From contig JAKZAP010000007.1 in assembly GCA_023053575.1 (NCBI GenBank), forward strand, positions 26,499,464 through 26,563,463: 64,000 nt of DNA, read 5' to 3'. Below the pieces are notes generated by a model. That model worked only from the letters and a program-made list of their open reading frames with translations, ran no database searches and had not been told where the DNA came from. Source of the DNA: Branchinecta lynchi. Lineage: Eukaryota > Arthropoda > Branchiopoda > Anostraca > Branchinectidae. The stretch's first letter is position 1. Each line of letters starts with the position of its first letter. Below are positions 1 through 11,876 of this stretch, one piece after another. The position numbers and the translations under genes were made by a program.

Positions 1-691
1 GGTCTCTCTTTTCTGGTTCTTAAATGACTAAGCCAGGATCCGGGTTCCAGACTGGGGACAGGATCCCGGTTTGTTGACTAGTTTAACGAAGTCCAAGGAG
101 GTCTGTGGTTGGCTGCTGGAGACGAGTCTCCGCCTTATTGCTATTTTGACCGTTCTCTAGCCTACTCTTTTGGGTTCTCAACTACCGGTGAGTGTTGACC
201 TCTTGTGTGAACAGTCTCTCTTTTCTGGTTCTTAAATGACTAATATCATTGAGTTAAAAGAAAATACTAATCCAGTTAAGTGATATCTAGGGATAGTCTG
301 TTTTTTCTTTTAGCAAATAATCCCAGCATCACACTTAATTCACAGGCTAATGTTCTACTTTGCTTCTTGCTGTCAGTCCTTTTTACTGAGTTAATAGTAG
401 TAGCCAAAGTGATTTTGTTGCGTACTCGTATTCTACTCTCTACTCACCATCGGAATCCTTTCAAGTAGACCGAATTCCGTTCTACTCGACAGGAATTCTT
501 GCCAGTGTAAACGCTACATTAATTTACTCCTATAATACAAGTTGTACAACAAATGCAAAACTGGGTTTTAATCTAGAGAAATATCACAGACTGTTAAGCC
601 GTAAGCAAATGTTATTTTCCCAGTATTGTTAGCTATATTTTAACATAAACTTTTCCAGGTATACAATTTCCTCACTAATTTATTCTTTCAG
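1..691. repeat. Upstream region with a 29-bp direct repeat
   Basis: No convincing coding exon was found here. Positions 2-30 and 214-242 are an identical 29-bp direct repeat spaced 212 bp apart, so part of the stretch is a short duplication. The end of the region (about 672-691) is pyrimidine-rich and finishes in CAG immediately before the ATG of the following gene, so it may be an intron end or 5' leader. A non-coding or 5' exon beyond the window edge is possible. Confidence 0.5.
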
Positions 692-2359
692 ATGGAAAAA
701 CTACAGAAAACGGTTGGATTTCTTGAGAGCCCCAAAAAAATAAGAAAGACTGATTTTTCTTTATGCTTTGTTTGCCAAGATGAAAAGAAAGAAAACCTGT
801 CAATCATCAAAAGCTCTAAGAAGCTACTTGAGACATTGGAAACATCTGCTGATCCCAAGTTCAGAAGATTGCTGACTGAGGCGTCAAAAGACAGTTTTTT
901 GTCTAAAAGTCCGAAATGGCATTCCAGCTGTCACCGCCAGCTTATGTACACCATCAGGAAAGGAACTTCTGCTCCAGAGGGATGTTCCAGCACTGAAAAT
1001 GTAAGCACTACCAGAAAAAAAACGCGTTCGGAACCTGCAGCCGTTTCCTTCTCATACAAAACTTGTTGTTTGTTTTGCTCCAAAACAGGAAGCAGTAAAA
1101 AAAACTCTCTAAAGTTATCCAATGTTGAAACTTTTTCTCGCAGTGAAGCTATTGTCCTGAAAGCTAATCTTCTCTGGCTCACACTGCCAGTGGTATTCAG
1201 CAGAGTTAGTGGGACTGACCTAATAGCAGCTGAGGCAAAGTACCACAAAAAGTGCATTGACAAATTTATGGCTACAAAGCCAAAATGTGACGTTGTGCAT
1301 GATATGAACAAAACAATATTTGCCCAGTTCTTAGAAGGGGTTGAGTCTAGGCTTAAAGAAGGAAGGATTTACCACATTTCTGATTTCAAAGAAAAGCTAA
1401 GAAAAGTTTTGATTGACAATGGACTTGTTTGGCAGAAGCATAGACTGCTTTGGCTTAAAAGAAGTTTGGACAGACATTTCGGGAGCCAGCTAATCAAGTT
1501 TGTGGATCCTAGAAAAGGGACGTTTTACCATCTGAAAGGAACAGTTTCGGCTGGCGATATGGCAGCACAAGTTAAGGCGATGATTGAAGAATTTGAATAC
1601 AGTGCTGTTCTAATAGATTCAGATGATGCTGGTAGTGACAGCTCAGATTCGACTGTGATAGATTCTGACGTAGCTGTAACATCGAAATCTGTGACATCGA
1701 GTGACGACGAACTTGGTGATTGTTCGTTTATTGATGTGGGGAATGATGATGGAGAAGGTGAGAATGGAACCCGACCCAGGAGGTCTTCAGTGGTATCAGA
1801 AAGTGGAAATTCAGGTCCTAGTAGACTTAGTGATAAATACGAAATGGAAGAAAGAAAAAACTTCTTTTATCTGATGACTAAAGCCAAGGCTCAATTAGTG
1901 GACAGTGCAAAGGATTTCAAAGAAAGCAAAAGCAGCATTGATTTGACTTATGATGCAGCAGACAGCCTAGTTCCACCACTGCTCTATAACATCATCGCAT
2001 TTCTGATCGGTGACGTATCAGACCCCCCTGTCGACAGTGATACCAAATACAGTCTTGATGAACAGACGAGAGAGAAGGTTTTAAATTTAGCTCAAGACAT
2101 CATGTTTCAGTCCCAGGGCATAGCAACTCCCAAACATCTTGCACTGTCTGTCCATTTGCACTACAAAACCAGAAGCAAATCTCTCCTTCTTCTACTAAAC
2201 AGGCTGGGCTACGGAGTAAGCTTTACAACCCTGCAGAGGCTACTTACCAGCGAAGCCACTTCCATTGAAGAGACAATAAACCAAACTGGAGTCTACATTC
2301 CGGATGGATTCAAGAAAGATCAATTTGCACACTTTGCGTTCGACAACCTCGATTTCCAG
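692..2359 (+). CDS. Exon 1 of a large zinc-finger / FEN-like / CXC protein
   Basis: Open for 556 codons and ending in CAG before a GTAAAT donor, in phase 0. Two similar zinc-finger-like modules are visible: C25-x2-C28 with H77-x2-C80, and C126-x2-C129 with H185-x2-C188. Residues about 305-365 are an acidic serine/aspartate-rich linker. The last residues (FDNLDFQ) run smoothly into the next exon (EETSDGSTSH), which supports the intron. The ATG at 692 lies directly after a CAG acceptor-like sequence, so it may be the true start or an exon may precede it. I know of no experimentally characterised homologue. The general layout recalls large uncharacterised invertebrate protein families that are present in many copies, which suggests a mobile or formerly mobile gene. 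DNA binding is inferred only from the cysteine/histidine patterns. Confidence 0.7.
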
Positions 2360-3486
2360 GTAAATTTCTTCTAACTCACTGTTCTTACCTGCATTCTGCA
2401 AGTTGCTTCTGATCATGTTAGAAATAATACTTAATGAAGAGATGGTAAATTCTACTTTTAGGAGCGAAGTGGTTTGAGCCCACTTAATAGCCTATGTATA
2501 TCGTGAAAGCGTGATATAGATGGCTCGGACACTCCCTAAAAATGCACAGAGGTCGAATCCTTTTTCTGTTTTTTTTTTTTTTTTTTTTTTTAACAGCCTT
2601 GGGTTGGAAGAGATTATAAAAATGACCTAACATCTTTGGGGATTTTATTAGAGATTTTATTAGAGTTGACAAAAGCAGTAGCTTTAAACAACGTTGATGT
2701 CTTACTTATTGTTTTCTTATTGTTATCTTATTGGGTTTTTTCTCACATTCCAGTTATTAAATAATGCCTTTTTAGCGAGGGGTTGCCCACTCCTGTTGTG
2801 CATCCAAATACTGAGTGGGCAACCCCTCGCTTTTTAGGAATTCTCATATCTTTAAGGTTTTTGTTATGTTACGAGACTGTAGAGTATCCGGGAACTGTAA
2901 TTCGGATCCAAAAAGCGACCTGAGATCCGAAAGTTGCTGACGTACCTTCAAAAACGATTTGTGCTTTTAGAAATCATCAAGAAAATAATCCGAAAGCTGC
3001 TGACGTACCTTCAAACGATTTGTACTTTTAGAAATCATCAAAAAAAATAAAATTCTGAGTGACATAACTTCTTTCCCACCAATTTGACAAAAAACCATGA
3101 CTCCTGTGTTAGTGATGATGAAAGTTTGATGAAATTTTCGGATACCACGATCAGTTACCACAGTACCTGGCTAGAGACCACGGTAACTGCAAAAACGCCT
3201 TTTGACCGTGGTATCAGATACTTCGGTAACTACGAAAACGACTTTAGACCGTGGTATCAGATACCATCAGGGGCGTCACTAGCCGTTTAGCTTTTGGGGG
3301 GGGACGTCCAGTTTGTGCCGACGGACTAAAAAATGTGCCGACAAAAAATGCCGTTGCCGCTTCGCGTATACAGCAACCTGAATCCTATCTTCCAGTTTGG
3401 TTTCTTCTTCAAGTGTCCTTTGAGCAATTTTCGAAAGGAATAATAGGGTTTTTGTTACATTTTGCTTAAGAGTACTTTTATTTCAG
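2360..3486 (+). other. Phase-0 intron of the zinc-finger/FEN-like gene
   Basis: GT at 2360 and AG at 3485-3486, with a pyrimidine-rich TTTATTTCAG acceptor. The reading frame closes perfectly across it. The intron carries a long hairpin (2774-2831), a duplicated ~40-bp segment around 2928-2985 and 2990-3036, and a cluster of repeats of ACCGTGGTATCAG type between about 3145 and 3265. It contains no other gene. Confidence 0.75.
2774..2831. repeat. Perfect 19-bp inverted repeat (hairpin) in the intron
   Basis: The left arm 2774-2792 (AGCGAGGGGTTGCCCACTC) is the exact reverse complement of the right arm 2813-2831, with a 20-nt loop. In RNA it would form a stable stem-loop. It could be the terminal repeats of a tiny foldback element or a structured intronic RNA; nothing decides between them. 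Confidence 0.85.
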
Positions 3487-6400
3487 GAAGAGACGTCTGA
3501 CGGTTCGACGTCACATATTACGACAAGTATCATTATGCAACCAAACACGGACGGCCCACTAAAGAAAGCGTGTTCTTTGAAGAAAAGTTGGAACAGAAAC
3601 CCTTCCCTGTCGTCTTCAAATGTGATTCAGCCTGGAAAGTTTGGGAAGATGTACCTCAAGAGAAAAATAGAGGCGACCGATAAATGCATCGATCTCATTG
3701 GTTTGTCAGGTGACCAGAAAGTTCCCGTTTCAGACTTTTTCACGATCTGGCTTCTTTGTAGAGCTTTGCCGACGCAGCTCATTAATGTGTCAAGTGATTC
3801 GGCAGAATCTCAACCATATTTTGGTTTCAAGTGTTTCTCAGCAGTGTATGGCTGTAAGGCTGATATTCCTGTTACCAGGATCGGATACCTGCCAGTGGTT
3901 CCCCACTCTCCCTCGAACCCAGCAGTCGTGGAAGAAGTCATTAAGTCTTTCCAGAAAACTGCCAGAGAACTGGGACTGAGTTACACCGTCGTCACATGTG
4001 ACCAGGCCGTGTATGAAATCGTTCACAGTCAGAAATCCGGAAGCATATTCTGATGTTGTCCTCAGAATGGGCGGTCTTCATATTTTAATGAACTTCATGG
4101 GTGCCATCGGTCATATAATGAAGTGCTCGGGTCTAGAAGAGGTGATTTACGAGGCTGGAATTCTGTTGGAAGGAACCGCAAAGAAAGTGATGAGTGGTAA
4201 ACCGTACTATAAAGCTCTCGCTGCTCATACGTTAGTCCTCGAGGCAATATCCATTCTGTACTGGGAAGCTTTCGAAGATTTTTGCGCAGAATCAGACGAT
4301 TCATCGTGCATCACTATCTTTGAAGAAATGGGAGATTTACTGCAAAACTTGAAGATCTCAAAAGAGGGTGATGAGAACTTGAACTGTCTAAAGGAAAAAC
4401 TTACCGCATTGTCCCCGTGGTTAGAAAGGTTCGAGACTTCTCGTGCACGCTCAAAAACCCACAAGTTCTGGAAGCAGTACAAAGAAATGGTACTGGTTTT
4501 GTGGCAGTTTTTGTACAGTGAAAGATCTGGTGACTGGGATGGCCATCTTGAAGGAGCTAGCAAAATGCTTCCTTATTTAGTTGCATGTGGTCACTATAAG
4601 TATGGCACTTGCTTGATTGAGTACCTGGCTGAGATGCAGGGCTTACCTCAAGAAGTAGATCAGGCATTCCACAATGGACTGTTCAATGTGAAGAGGAGGA
4701 ATGCAAAATTCAACTGCATATCCCCAGACCATGCTGTAGAATCTACCATTAATTTAGATTCAAAAACGGAAGGTGGAATGACGGGTATTACCATGAATGA
4801 GTTGGCACTGGTGAAGTGGACTTTAACTCTTCCGTTCTGTGCCTCAGTCTCGTCTACATTCACTGAGATGCTACGCATTGTTCCCCAGACTGAGTTTGAC
4901 TCCTCTCACCACGAAGATCACCCTTCCTTCATTCTGCGGCAACACATGGCTGTTGATAAAGTGAAGTCTGTTCTGGAAGCCAGGCTCAATCCCTTTCGAT
5001 CCACTGACGAAGATTTGCTGAATATTTATACGCTTGAGACAGTTGATAGTGAGATAGCTGACAGTCTCCTCAGTGTGCGATCTGTTGGAAGCAGAGCGGT
5101 TGATCGCTACTTGGACGGTGAAAAAGGTGCCTTTAGCAAAGTAAAGGTCATGAATAATGAGAAGGCGAAACAGAAAAAAGCAACCAATACTTCTAGTGCT
5201 GTAAATAGCCTTACCAATGTTGAACTTCAAACTGTCAAAAGGGTATTGGTGAGTGTTGACTTTACAGGCGAAAGAGGACTTCACCATCTAAAGAATTTGC
5301 TTTCCCATGAGCTTCTTCCATATGCACCTTCTATATTCCAGAGAAGTGCCATATCTGGAATGGTTGTGCTTCGGACAGGAACAAAGTCAGCTCTTCTGGA
5401 GTATTTGAAAACAAAAATCAGCTTGACAGAGTGGCCCGTTAACCTCGAGATTAGCAGTGAGTCGACTCACTCAAGGGTGGTAGACTTGATGCCCTACCTC
5501 AGAAGCCATCCACCAAATCCATCGGAAACCGTTGAGAGCTATGGAAAACGGACATTTTCTACGCTTGTGTCTTTCAACAGCAACGTTAAGGAGCTGCACG
5601 TCCTTGCAGATAGATATGATGGGATATTTGGATATTCCGACGAAGAAGGCAAGGTGATCTGCCTAAAGGACTGCGGTGGTTGCCATGAGCAGCGAGGATG
5701 TTCAAACAGGTCTCCGGTAGCTCTAGGTAGACACTCAAACCTAGATGACTGGAACTCGTTGCTCTCAAATTCCAAGACAAAGGCAAGACTGATTGAGCTT
5801 TTATTCGGTGAGTTTGAAAACTTAGTTCACCTGCTGCAAGCAGGGTTCACTGTGTACCTCTCAGGAGGCTTTCGAGACCGGATGAGAGTGGTGATGCTCA
5901 ACAGAAGTGGAAATGCTGATACAAACTTTGAAGAGCGTTTGAGCTGTACCCATGAAGAGGCCGATACAAGAGTTGTGTTACACATGTTGGACTGTTTGGA
6001 GAGGGGTTTCGATGTCGTTTTGGTCGATGCGAATGACACAGACATTGTTGTCGTCTTGCTATATCACTACAAGTTATTCCTTGGGAACCACCCAAATTGT
6101 GAAAAGCGGAAAGTTTATGTCAGGTTCCACAGCTATTCAGTGCCTATACATCGGCTTTGCAGCAATTTACCGAACGATTTTGTTCACTCCATCTGCCTTC
6201 TTCATACGCTTTCAGGGTGTGATACCGTGGGTTTCATGTTTTCTAAAGGAAAACGAGTGGTGGCCAAGGCTGTCGAGAAATGGGGATTGGAGAAACCGAT
6301 TGCTTTGCTTGTGCAAGAGATACAGAAGTCACAGCTCGACCCTGCGGTTCTAGAAAAATTCAGTGTGATTTGCAAAAAGGTCGTTGTTGCCTCATACGGA

Positions 6401-6787
6401 AAAGACCCAGACCACTTTACCTCTCTTAATGAATTAAGAGTGCATTTGTACCCTCGAAAGCGGGAGCTTAAGTATTTGCCACCATCTGACGCTGCCTTTG
6501 AGTGTCATGCTAAGCGCGTGTACCTGCAGTTGGACATTTTTTTGCAAGCAAATCGAGCAAAGCCACAGTTTCTGGATCCCCTGCAATTTGGCTGGATGTT
6601 TCAAGACGGTGGGGTTAGGCCAGTTGTGTCTACCCTTCAGGCATTTCCAGAAGGTGTGGTCCCCCAGTACTGCTCGTGCAAGCGCTGTACAAAAAAATGT
6701 TCATGTGCTGGAAATAGACCTTGCGATTTACTTTGTGGCTGTGGTGGGAAGTGTTTTATGGACGAGTTTGATATGCTTGATGGATAA
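3487..6787 (+). CDS. Exon 2 of the zinc-finger / FEN-like / CXC protein, one frameshift
   Basis: Starts in phase 0 after an AG acceptor and reads about 180 codons in one frame. Near 4027-4040 the coding signal moves to the +1 frame and continues about 918 codons to TAA at 6785, so the gene carries a one-base indel (decay, sequencing error, or less likely recoding). The C-terminal half has an acidic pattern like PIN/FEN-type nucleases: an aspartate in ADRYDG (about 5605), HEEADTR (5951-5971), NDTDIVVV (6032-6055) and SGCDT (6212-6226). It ends with a cysteine cluster at about 6671-6755 (YCSCKRCTKKCSC then CDLLCGCGGKC) resembling a tesmin/TSO1 CXC DNA-binding repeat. With exon 1 the protein would be about 1,650 residues. 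Nuclease activity is inference from motif order only. An AATAAA at 6999-7004 may serve as the poly(A) signal. Confidence 0.7.
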
Positions 6788-7240
6788 TTTGATATGCTGA
6801 GCTACTTTTTAACTTTTGTAGTAACAAGTGCCGTTCACGAAATCCGTAGCAGGTGTTAGTATAGTAATCTTTTTTTTGTTTATTCAAGTTTATTGAATAA
6901 TAATCTTGTCAAGTTTACTAATAATTCTGATTAGGAATGAAAAGAGAGTTGTAACCAAGGTCATTGTTGAGTATAGTGGCACTCTTCCTGTCTGAGATAA
7001 TAAAACTATCCGCCACCAGCTGAATCTAGGTAAGGAAAAAAAATCTTTTCCAGCGCGAATAAAAAAATTAAAATTGCAAGTTTCAAGGTCATTCGCGATG
7101 GTCCCTACTGTACTCGTCACTTCTGGCATCAGTTACAAAAGATTTGGCGATCATTGTGGAAATTTTTCCGAAACGTGATTTAATAGCAAAAAAAACGCGA
7201 AATTTTCAATTTTCGGGGTCAAGCACCCCCCCGCCGAGTA
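6788..7240. other. 3' flank of the zinc-finger/FEN-like gene
   Basis: AT-rich, non-coding. It contains AATAAA at 6999-7004. I looked for an inverted copy of the sequence upstream of 692 and saw none, so no terminal inverted repeats bound this gene inside the window; its left end may lie outside. Confidence 0.4.
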
Positions 7241-7415
7241 TATAACGCCCATTTTCGTGATCAGCGCTATCGATTACCCCATATTCCGTTGTCAAACCTT
7301 CTGCTGCTCACTGATCACCTACCCGACACATTTTCGTTGAGTGGCTCCCTGACTAGTTATGAAGATCCCCTTACTAAAGTGAAGGCTTCGGTTAGAAGTA
7401 TCGAAAGAAATCCCA

Positions 7416-8290
7416 ATGTTTGATGGAGAATCCGACCCTGTTTCCTGGTTGGAACAAGCGTCAGCAAAATTTAGATTTTCGGATATCGAAACTTGGAACG
7501 CGCAGCTTATTATGTTAGACAGTAGGCTATTGCCGCCGATGGTAGCGTGGTATAAAACGCTAGATCGCCGGTCTAAGATTAGTTTTGACGAGTTTGAGGA
7601 AGCACTACGAATTCGGTGTGCTGGCCGTGAGTCCAACCTTAGGCTAGCCGAGGAGCGTATTGTATACTCCCCGGAACTGATGACCCCTTATAATTACGGT
7701 CAGCTGGTTCAGAAGAGTGTTGATGTAAAGTATGGGTACTCAGCGAACGATTCCTCTAACCCACATGTTATACGTCTATATGTTGCTGAATTTATTCATG
7801 GTTTACCGGTCGCATACTATGACGCCTTTGAGAAGACAACCCCTCGATCGCTTTCGGAATGTGTAGACGTCTTGCGCCGCACTCGTACACAGAAAGCCAA
7901 GCGGGACCTTCACGAGAAAGCGATGAGTGATGAGTTCAAGGTTTTTTCACTACAAGCAAACAGTACCCCTCCACCCACCAAGGACCAGACACAAGCCTCC
8001 TCTACCTCATACAGGGGACAGGCTCCACCCAGCACTTATCACGTACACGATCATTCGGCATACAGGAACCACTATCAACCGCGGCACAACAGACCTTCAC
8101 ATTATGATCGCCCACAACATCCACCACACTATCACAACAGCAAAAAAAAACAGGGGATACAGGCCTAACTTTATAGGCCCAACTATACAGAGAATCAATC
8201 TCTCCGAGGGAATAACCCTCCTGTATGTACATATTGTCTGCGCCTCGGGCATTCTGAGAGATGGTGTCCCGATAAAGCCCAAGGCATCCC
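7416..8290 (+). pseudogene. gag: Gypsy Gag polyprotein with CCHC zinc knuckle
   Basis: Begins MFDGESDPVSWLEQ, typical of the Ty3/gypsy Gag N-terminal domain, and runs 250 codons. The frame is interrupted at 8166-8168 near a poly-A run. The zinc knuckle CTYC-LRLG-H-SERW-C (C-x2-C-x4-H-x4-C) follows at 8226-8267. Gag would form the particle shell and the knuckle would bind element RNA. The upstream frame contains in-phase codons before the ATG, so the exact start is uncertain. The copy is disrupted by frameshifts and can only be a relic. Confidence 0.8.
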
Positions 8291-8370
8291 TTCACACAGA
8301 CCGGACAGTCCCTCATGTGAATCAAAGTCAGAATTAAATTCCAGCAAACTAAACAATATCATAGCGTGGA

Positions 8371-9065
8371 ATGGAACCGGACCCGGATAAACTCCAAGCA
8401 GTTAAACGGCTCCGGTACCCCACAAATATCTCTGAACTCCGGTCAAGTATAGCTTTAATGAGTTATTTTAGGAAGTTTTTGCCAGAGTTCGCGAGAATAG
8501 CAAAGCCTTTGACAGAGTTGACAAAAAGGGCCAGGTTTTCGCGTTTGGAGACTAGCAGGTTCAGGCGTTCGAAAGGCTGCGTGATTGCTTGATGCCTGAA
8601 CCGATATTGGCTTACCCGGACTTTCATGGCAAGGAGTTTATCCTTACCACAGATGCTTCAAGCTTTGCAATCGGTGCATGTTTGTCTGAGGTGCAAGACG
8701 GTGGTGAACGCGCCATTTGTTATGCCAGCAGAGATCTAAGTCCATAAGAACAAAAATATTCGACGACGATGCGTGAAGCGGTTGCTCTATGGGAATTTTG
8801 TAAGAAGTTTAAGCACTACTTGCAAATGAAGCCATTTTTGGTAAGGACGGATCACCAGCCATTGAAAGCATTGCCATTTGTTGATTCTCCTAATGGTAGA
8901 ATGGCACGAATATGCCTTGAGCTCCAAGAGTTCTACTTCCGGGTTGAGTATCAGCCTGAAAACTTTGTTGACCCCTTATCCAGGCTAGTAACCCGTGATA
9001 ACGAATCCCCGATCGCTGTGAATGCGCTTCGTCAAACCGGGTACCCGAATTTTGTAAGTCACTAG
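8371..9065 (+). pseudogene. pol: Gypsy RT C-terminus and RNase H fragment
   Basis: 8371-8530 encodes the RT connection segment (NISELRSSIALMSYFRKF, then IAKPLTELTK). 8590-9000 encodes RNase H with TTDASSFAIGA, a glutamate in TTMREAVALW and RTDHQPLKAL, which are the usual acidic landmarks. One in-frame TAA interrupts it at 8744-8746, and a frameshift separates the two parts near 8560-8590. Only the back half of pol survives. Confidence 0.8.
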
Positions 9066-9200
9066 GAACTCAGAATCGCCCAAAAAACAGACCCGCTTTG
9101 CAAGGCACTGTATGCACGCCTACTGAAGGACTCAGCCCTGCCTCTCGCATACACATTATACGAGCGAAGCATTGAGTCTCAAAGATTAAGCAGCAGAAAC

Positions 9201-10179
9201 ATATAAAGCAGCAGAAATGCTTGACTCTATGAAATTTGGAACAAACATCTACAATGCAGTTGAAAATTTTGATCGATTCTGAGTTAACCGCATCTTCGGT
9301 ATATAAGACTGTTCCAGAGGATTGACAGTTCTGTTACTGTAAAGCTTCACTTACAAATATCCCTCTGGAATCTAGATTTTCGGTCAATTCTAAGTTGTTG
9401 TTTTTTTCGATTAATTTGAATGTCTTATACCCTCAAAAAATCCATCAGCGGTGGAGGCAACGAAGAACTTGGCTATAATAATCTCACTTGGATATAGATT
9501 TTAGATCGCTTAGATCTGGTACGAACTTCAGTGCTCCCGTTGAATTCATTTGTAAGCCGTAATATCACAATTTTAATATGGTCGCACTGTGCAGGTGGGT
9601 CCATGTTCAACGATCGGGCTAACAATCGACTTGAAGAGAAGTGAGAACAAACCACCCTGCTTTAATGTAAAGGTTTTTTGAATTACAGGAAAGATTATGT
9701 TTACTCTTCCCATGGTATAGTTGTTGTATTGAGAGAAAACGTAGATAACCATCGATCAGGATACCTACATAAATATTCATACATAACATGCATGGATCAT
9801 GGCCGTTGGAAGTATAATAATATTTAAAGATGGATGGTCCAGCCGAAGATGATGGCTTTTCTGGACGTTGACTTCCATCAGCCACACTTGCATCAATTTT
9901 GTGAAGGTCCTTTGATAAGATGAATATGCCTGCGTCATATACTATGTGGTGCATGTTCTTTTTTGCTGATAACTTAAGTGTATAAGCTGATATAGTTTTC
10001 TTCAATTCTCTACAAAAACACGTTGCTTTTGGCAACTGCAGTGTCAGAAGGTCCGCACATAACTTGTTCTAGTCCTACATATCTTTTAATGTTCTAACTG
10101 CCTGTCATGAGATGATGCCGTTTCTTAGAAAAATGTGCATTTATGCGATCGTGTATATGAGCGTAGATTCCCTTTTCAG
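9201..10179. other. No recognisable gene
   Basis: AT-rich sequence with short ORFs on both strands, none with family features or convincing splice context. A 138-codon minus ORF (9619-10035) looks like chance. No repeat matching other parts of the window was seen. Confidence 0.4.
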
Positions 10180-10508
10180 TACAAGACTCCAATCATTAAC
10201 GTGGAGGTCCTGGAGTATTTGGTAATGTACAGAGGAGGCAGCATCAGGACTGAAAGTTTCCGAGAAGCAGTTTTGGTCTGCGCGGGACTTTATCGATTGG
10301 TCTCGAACGGCAAGGTAGACTGGCAGAAGCCGTTTCATTCCCTACCGATGGTCTCGCTGTTCAGCCTACCTTGCCGTCCAGCCATCGAGAAGCGAAAATT
10401 TCAAGACTTGTATGCCGCCATTTCTATTGCCACCAAAAGCGACGTCCAAGCCAGCAAAGCCACAGCAGCGTGCAGACTTGAATTCACTAAGCAAAGGCAT
10501 TATATAAG
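10180..10508 (+). CDS. Candidate exon of an unknown protein
   Basis: Preceded by a strong acceptor (TTCCCTTTTCAG ending at 10179) and followed by a donor (AAG|GTATTT at 10509). It is open in one frame for 109 codons plus 2 nt, with ordinary protein-like composition (VEVLEYLVMYRGGS, then VCAGLYRLVSNGKVDW). GC content is higher than its surroundings, as expected for an exon. No domain is recognised. It could belong to the same gene as the exon at 11877, but the phases do not match directly: this exon leaves 2 nt and the next begins in phase 0 at its best acceptor. An intervening exon or a different acceptor would be required. Confidence 0.5.
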
Positions 10509-11876
10509 GTATTTACTATAATACTCAACAATTTAACCATACAGGAGGTTATAAGCTTCAGAAATTTAGCTCATTATATAGACTGCGACAATCCTATATA
10601 CGTTATCACTTTTAAGAGATATTTGGAAACAAATGATTGATTGATTGATCTCTTGTGAAGCTATACAAATTTGAATGTGATGCTATCAGAAAGCAAACTA
10701 TACTATAAAGGGTATTATTTTTTTTTTAGTAAATTGCATGCAAGAGGGATGCTATATATATATTGTGACCGAATTTGATGATGATGTCAGCTTTAAAGTT
10801 TAACTCAAAATGCAGCTTGCATCTGATACATAAAATATGTATATTTTGACCCATCTACATACATACCAGAGGAGCAATGATGCACAAAATGTGTGATGGC
10901 CTGCATGACAACCTAAAATTCGACCAGCAGCGTCAGCACACGCGGAGGATTTGAAAATAAGCCTATGTTTCCTACTTGATTAAAGACGCGCCATTTTTAA
11001 GTTTATATTTCGGCAAAAGCTTAATTACCTTTGTATGAAGTTGGTAAATATGCCAGCATGTATAAAGTATAAAGGGACATGCACATATGGAGTGACATAT
11101 CCGAAAGAACAAGTTCATTAGATGAATCGATTATCTGTTGATATAGCGGAGAAACGGAGTAACGCAATTTTTATCAGGTTTTCATACTAATATTTAAGTG
11201 AATAAATGATGTGTCTGACCATATACACACACCTTTGGCAAGGAGAGCTGACCATCGACATAGAGAATGAAACGGCTTCTGCATACTATACCTTGTCCTT
11301 CGAGGCCTCTCAAATATATACAGATTACAGACTGCCACCGCATTCGAATATTATTAGCTCGAATTTTGCATCCTGAACTAGTTCGCGTCCAATAATACAC
11401 GTTGATTATTGGAATCTTGCACCTATTTAAGTTAACAAGAGATGTGTATAACCATATATATAGATATAGGCTTTTGGATCCGCGGTTAAACTTTAATTGT
11501 AACTGCGAATTTACGATGTTATAAATAGTCCTTTGGATCGAGATTGAAAAAGAGTATATTCTTTAAGTCTTCCTCATATATGATTGCGCACGAAAAATCC
11601 AGAACTATATTAACATTTACTATTTAGTCGTAAGGGATATAATGATCTTTCCAGCATGTCCGCACGGACAGTGTGAGAGTATAGATGAATTGAGATTTTT
11701 TTCCGACGAATAAAAGTAGATTGGTTCATGACATTATTGTACACCGACCGGTAAATTGCCAGACTAAGCATATGCCAGATAAGCTTACGAGGCTGCTTAA
11801 TACAAATACATCCCAGTCCAATCTGTCTCCTATATTTTCAGTGAATCATCCAGGTTTTAATCTAAACTTTCTTTAG
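10509..11876. other. AT-rich non-coding stretch, possibly an intron
   Basis: Low-complexity TATATA patches and no ORF with protein-like composition. If the flanking exons belong to one gene this is its intron, possibly hiding a short exon. Confidence 0.35.

Larger units (their letters stand above)
7241..9200 (+). mobile_element. Internally deleted Ty3/gypsy LTR retrotransposon
   Basis: The order is a possible LTR/leader with TATATAA near 7238-7245, Gag (7416-8168), a CCHC zinc knuckle (8226-8267), then directly the C-terminal end of reverse transcriptase (about 8371-8530), RNase H (about 8590-9000) and the first residues of an integrase N-terminal region (to about 9180). Protease and most of RT, including the YxDD box, are missing, so a large internal deletion joins Gag to the RT thumb. 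Several in-frame stops and frameshifts make it non-autonomous. I did not identify a matching pair of LTRs. Confidence 0.8.

Noticed and set aside
3998..4053. Overlapping frames read as programmed ribosomal frameshifting
   Set aside because: No slippery heptamer or clear downstream structure is visible and only one copy is available; decay is simpler.
4095..6095. Several minus-strand ORFs of 65-138 codons under the CXC gene
   Set aside because: They are antisense shadows of a long coding frame.
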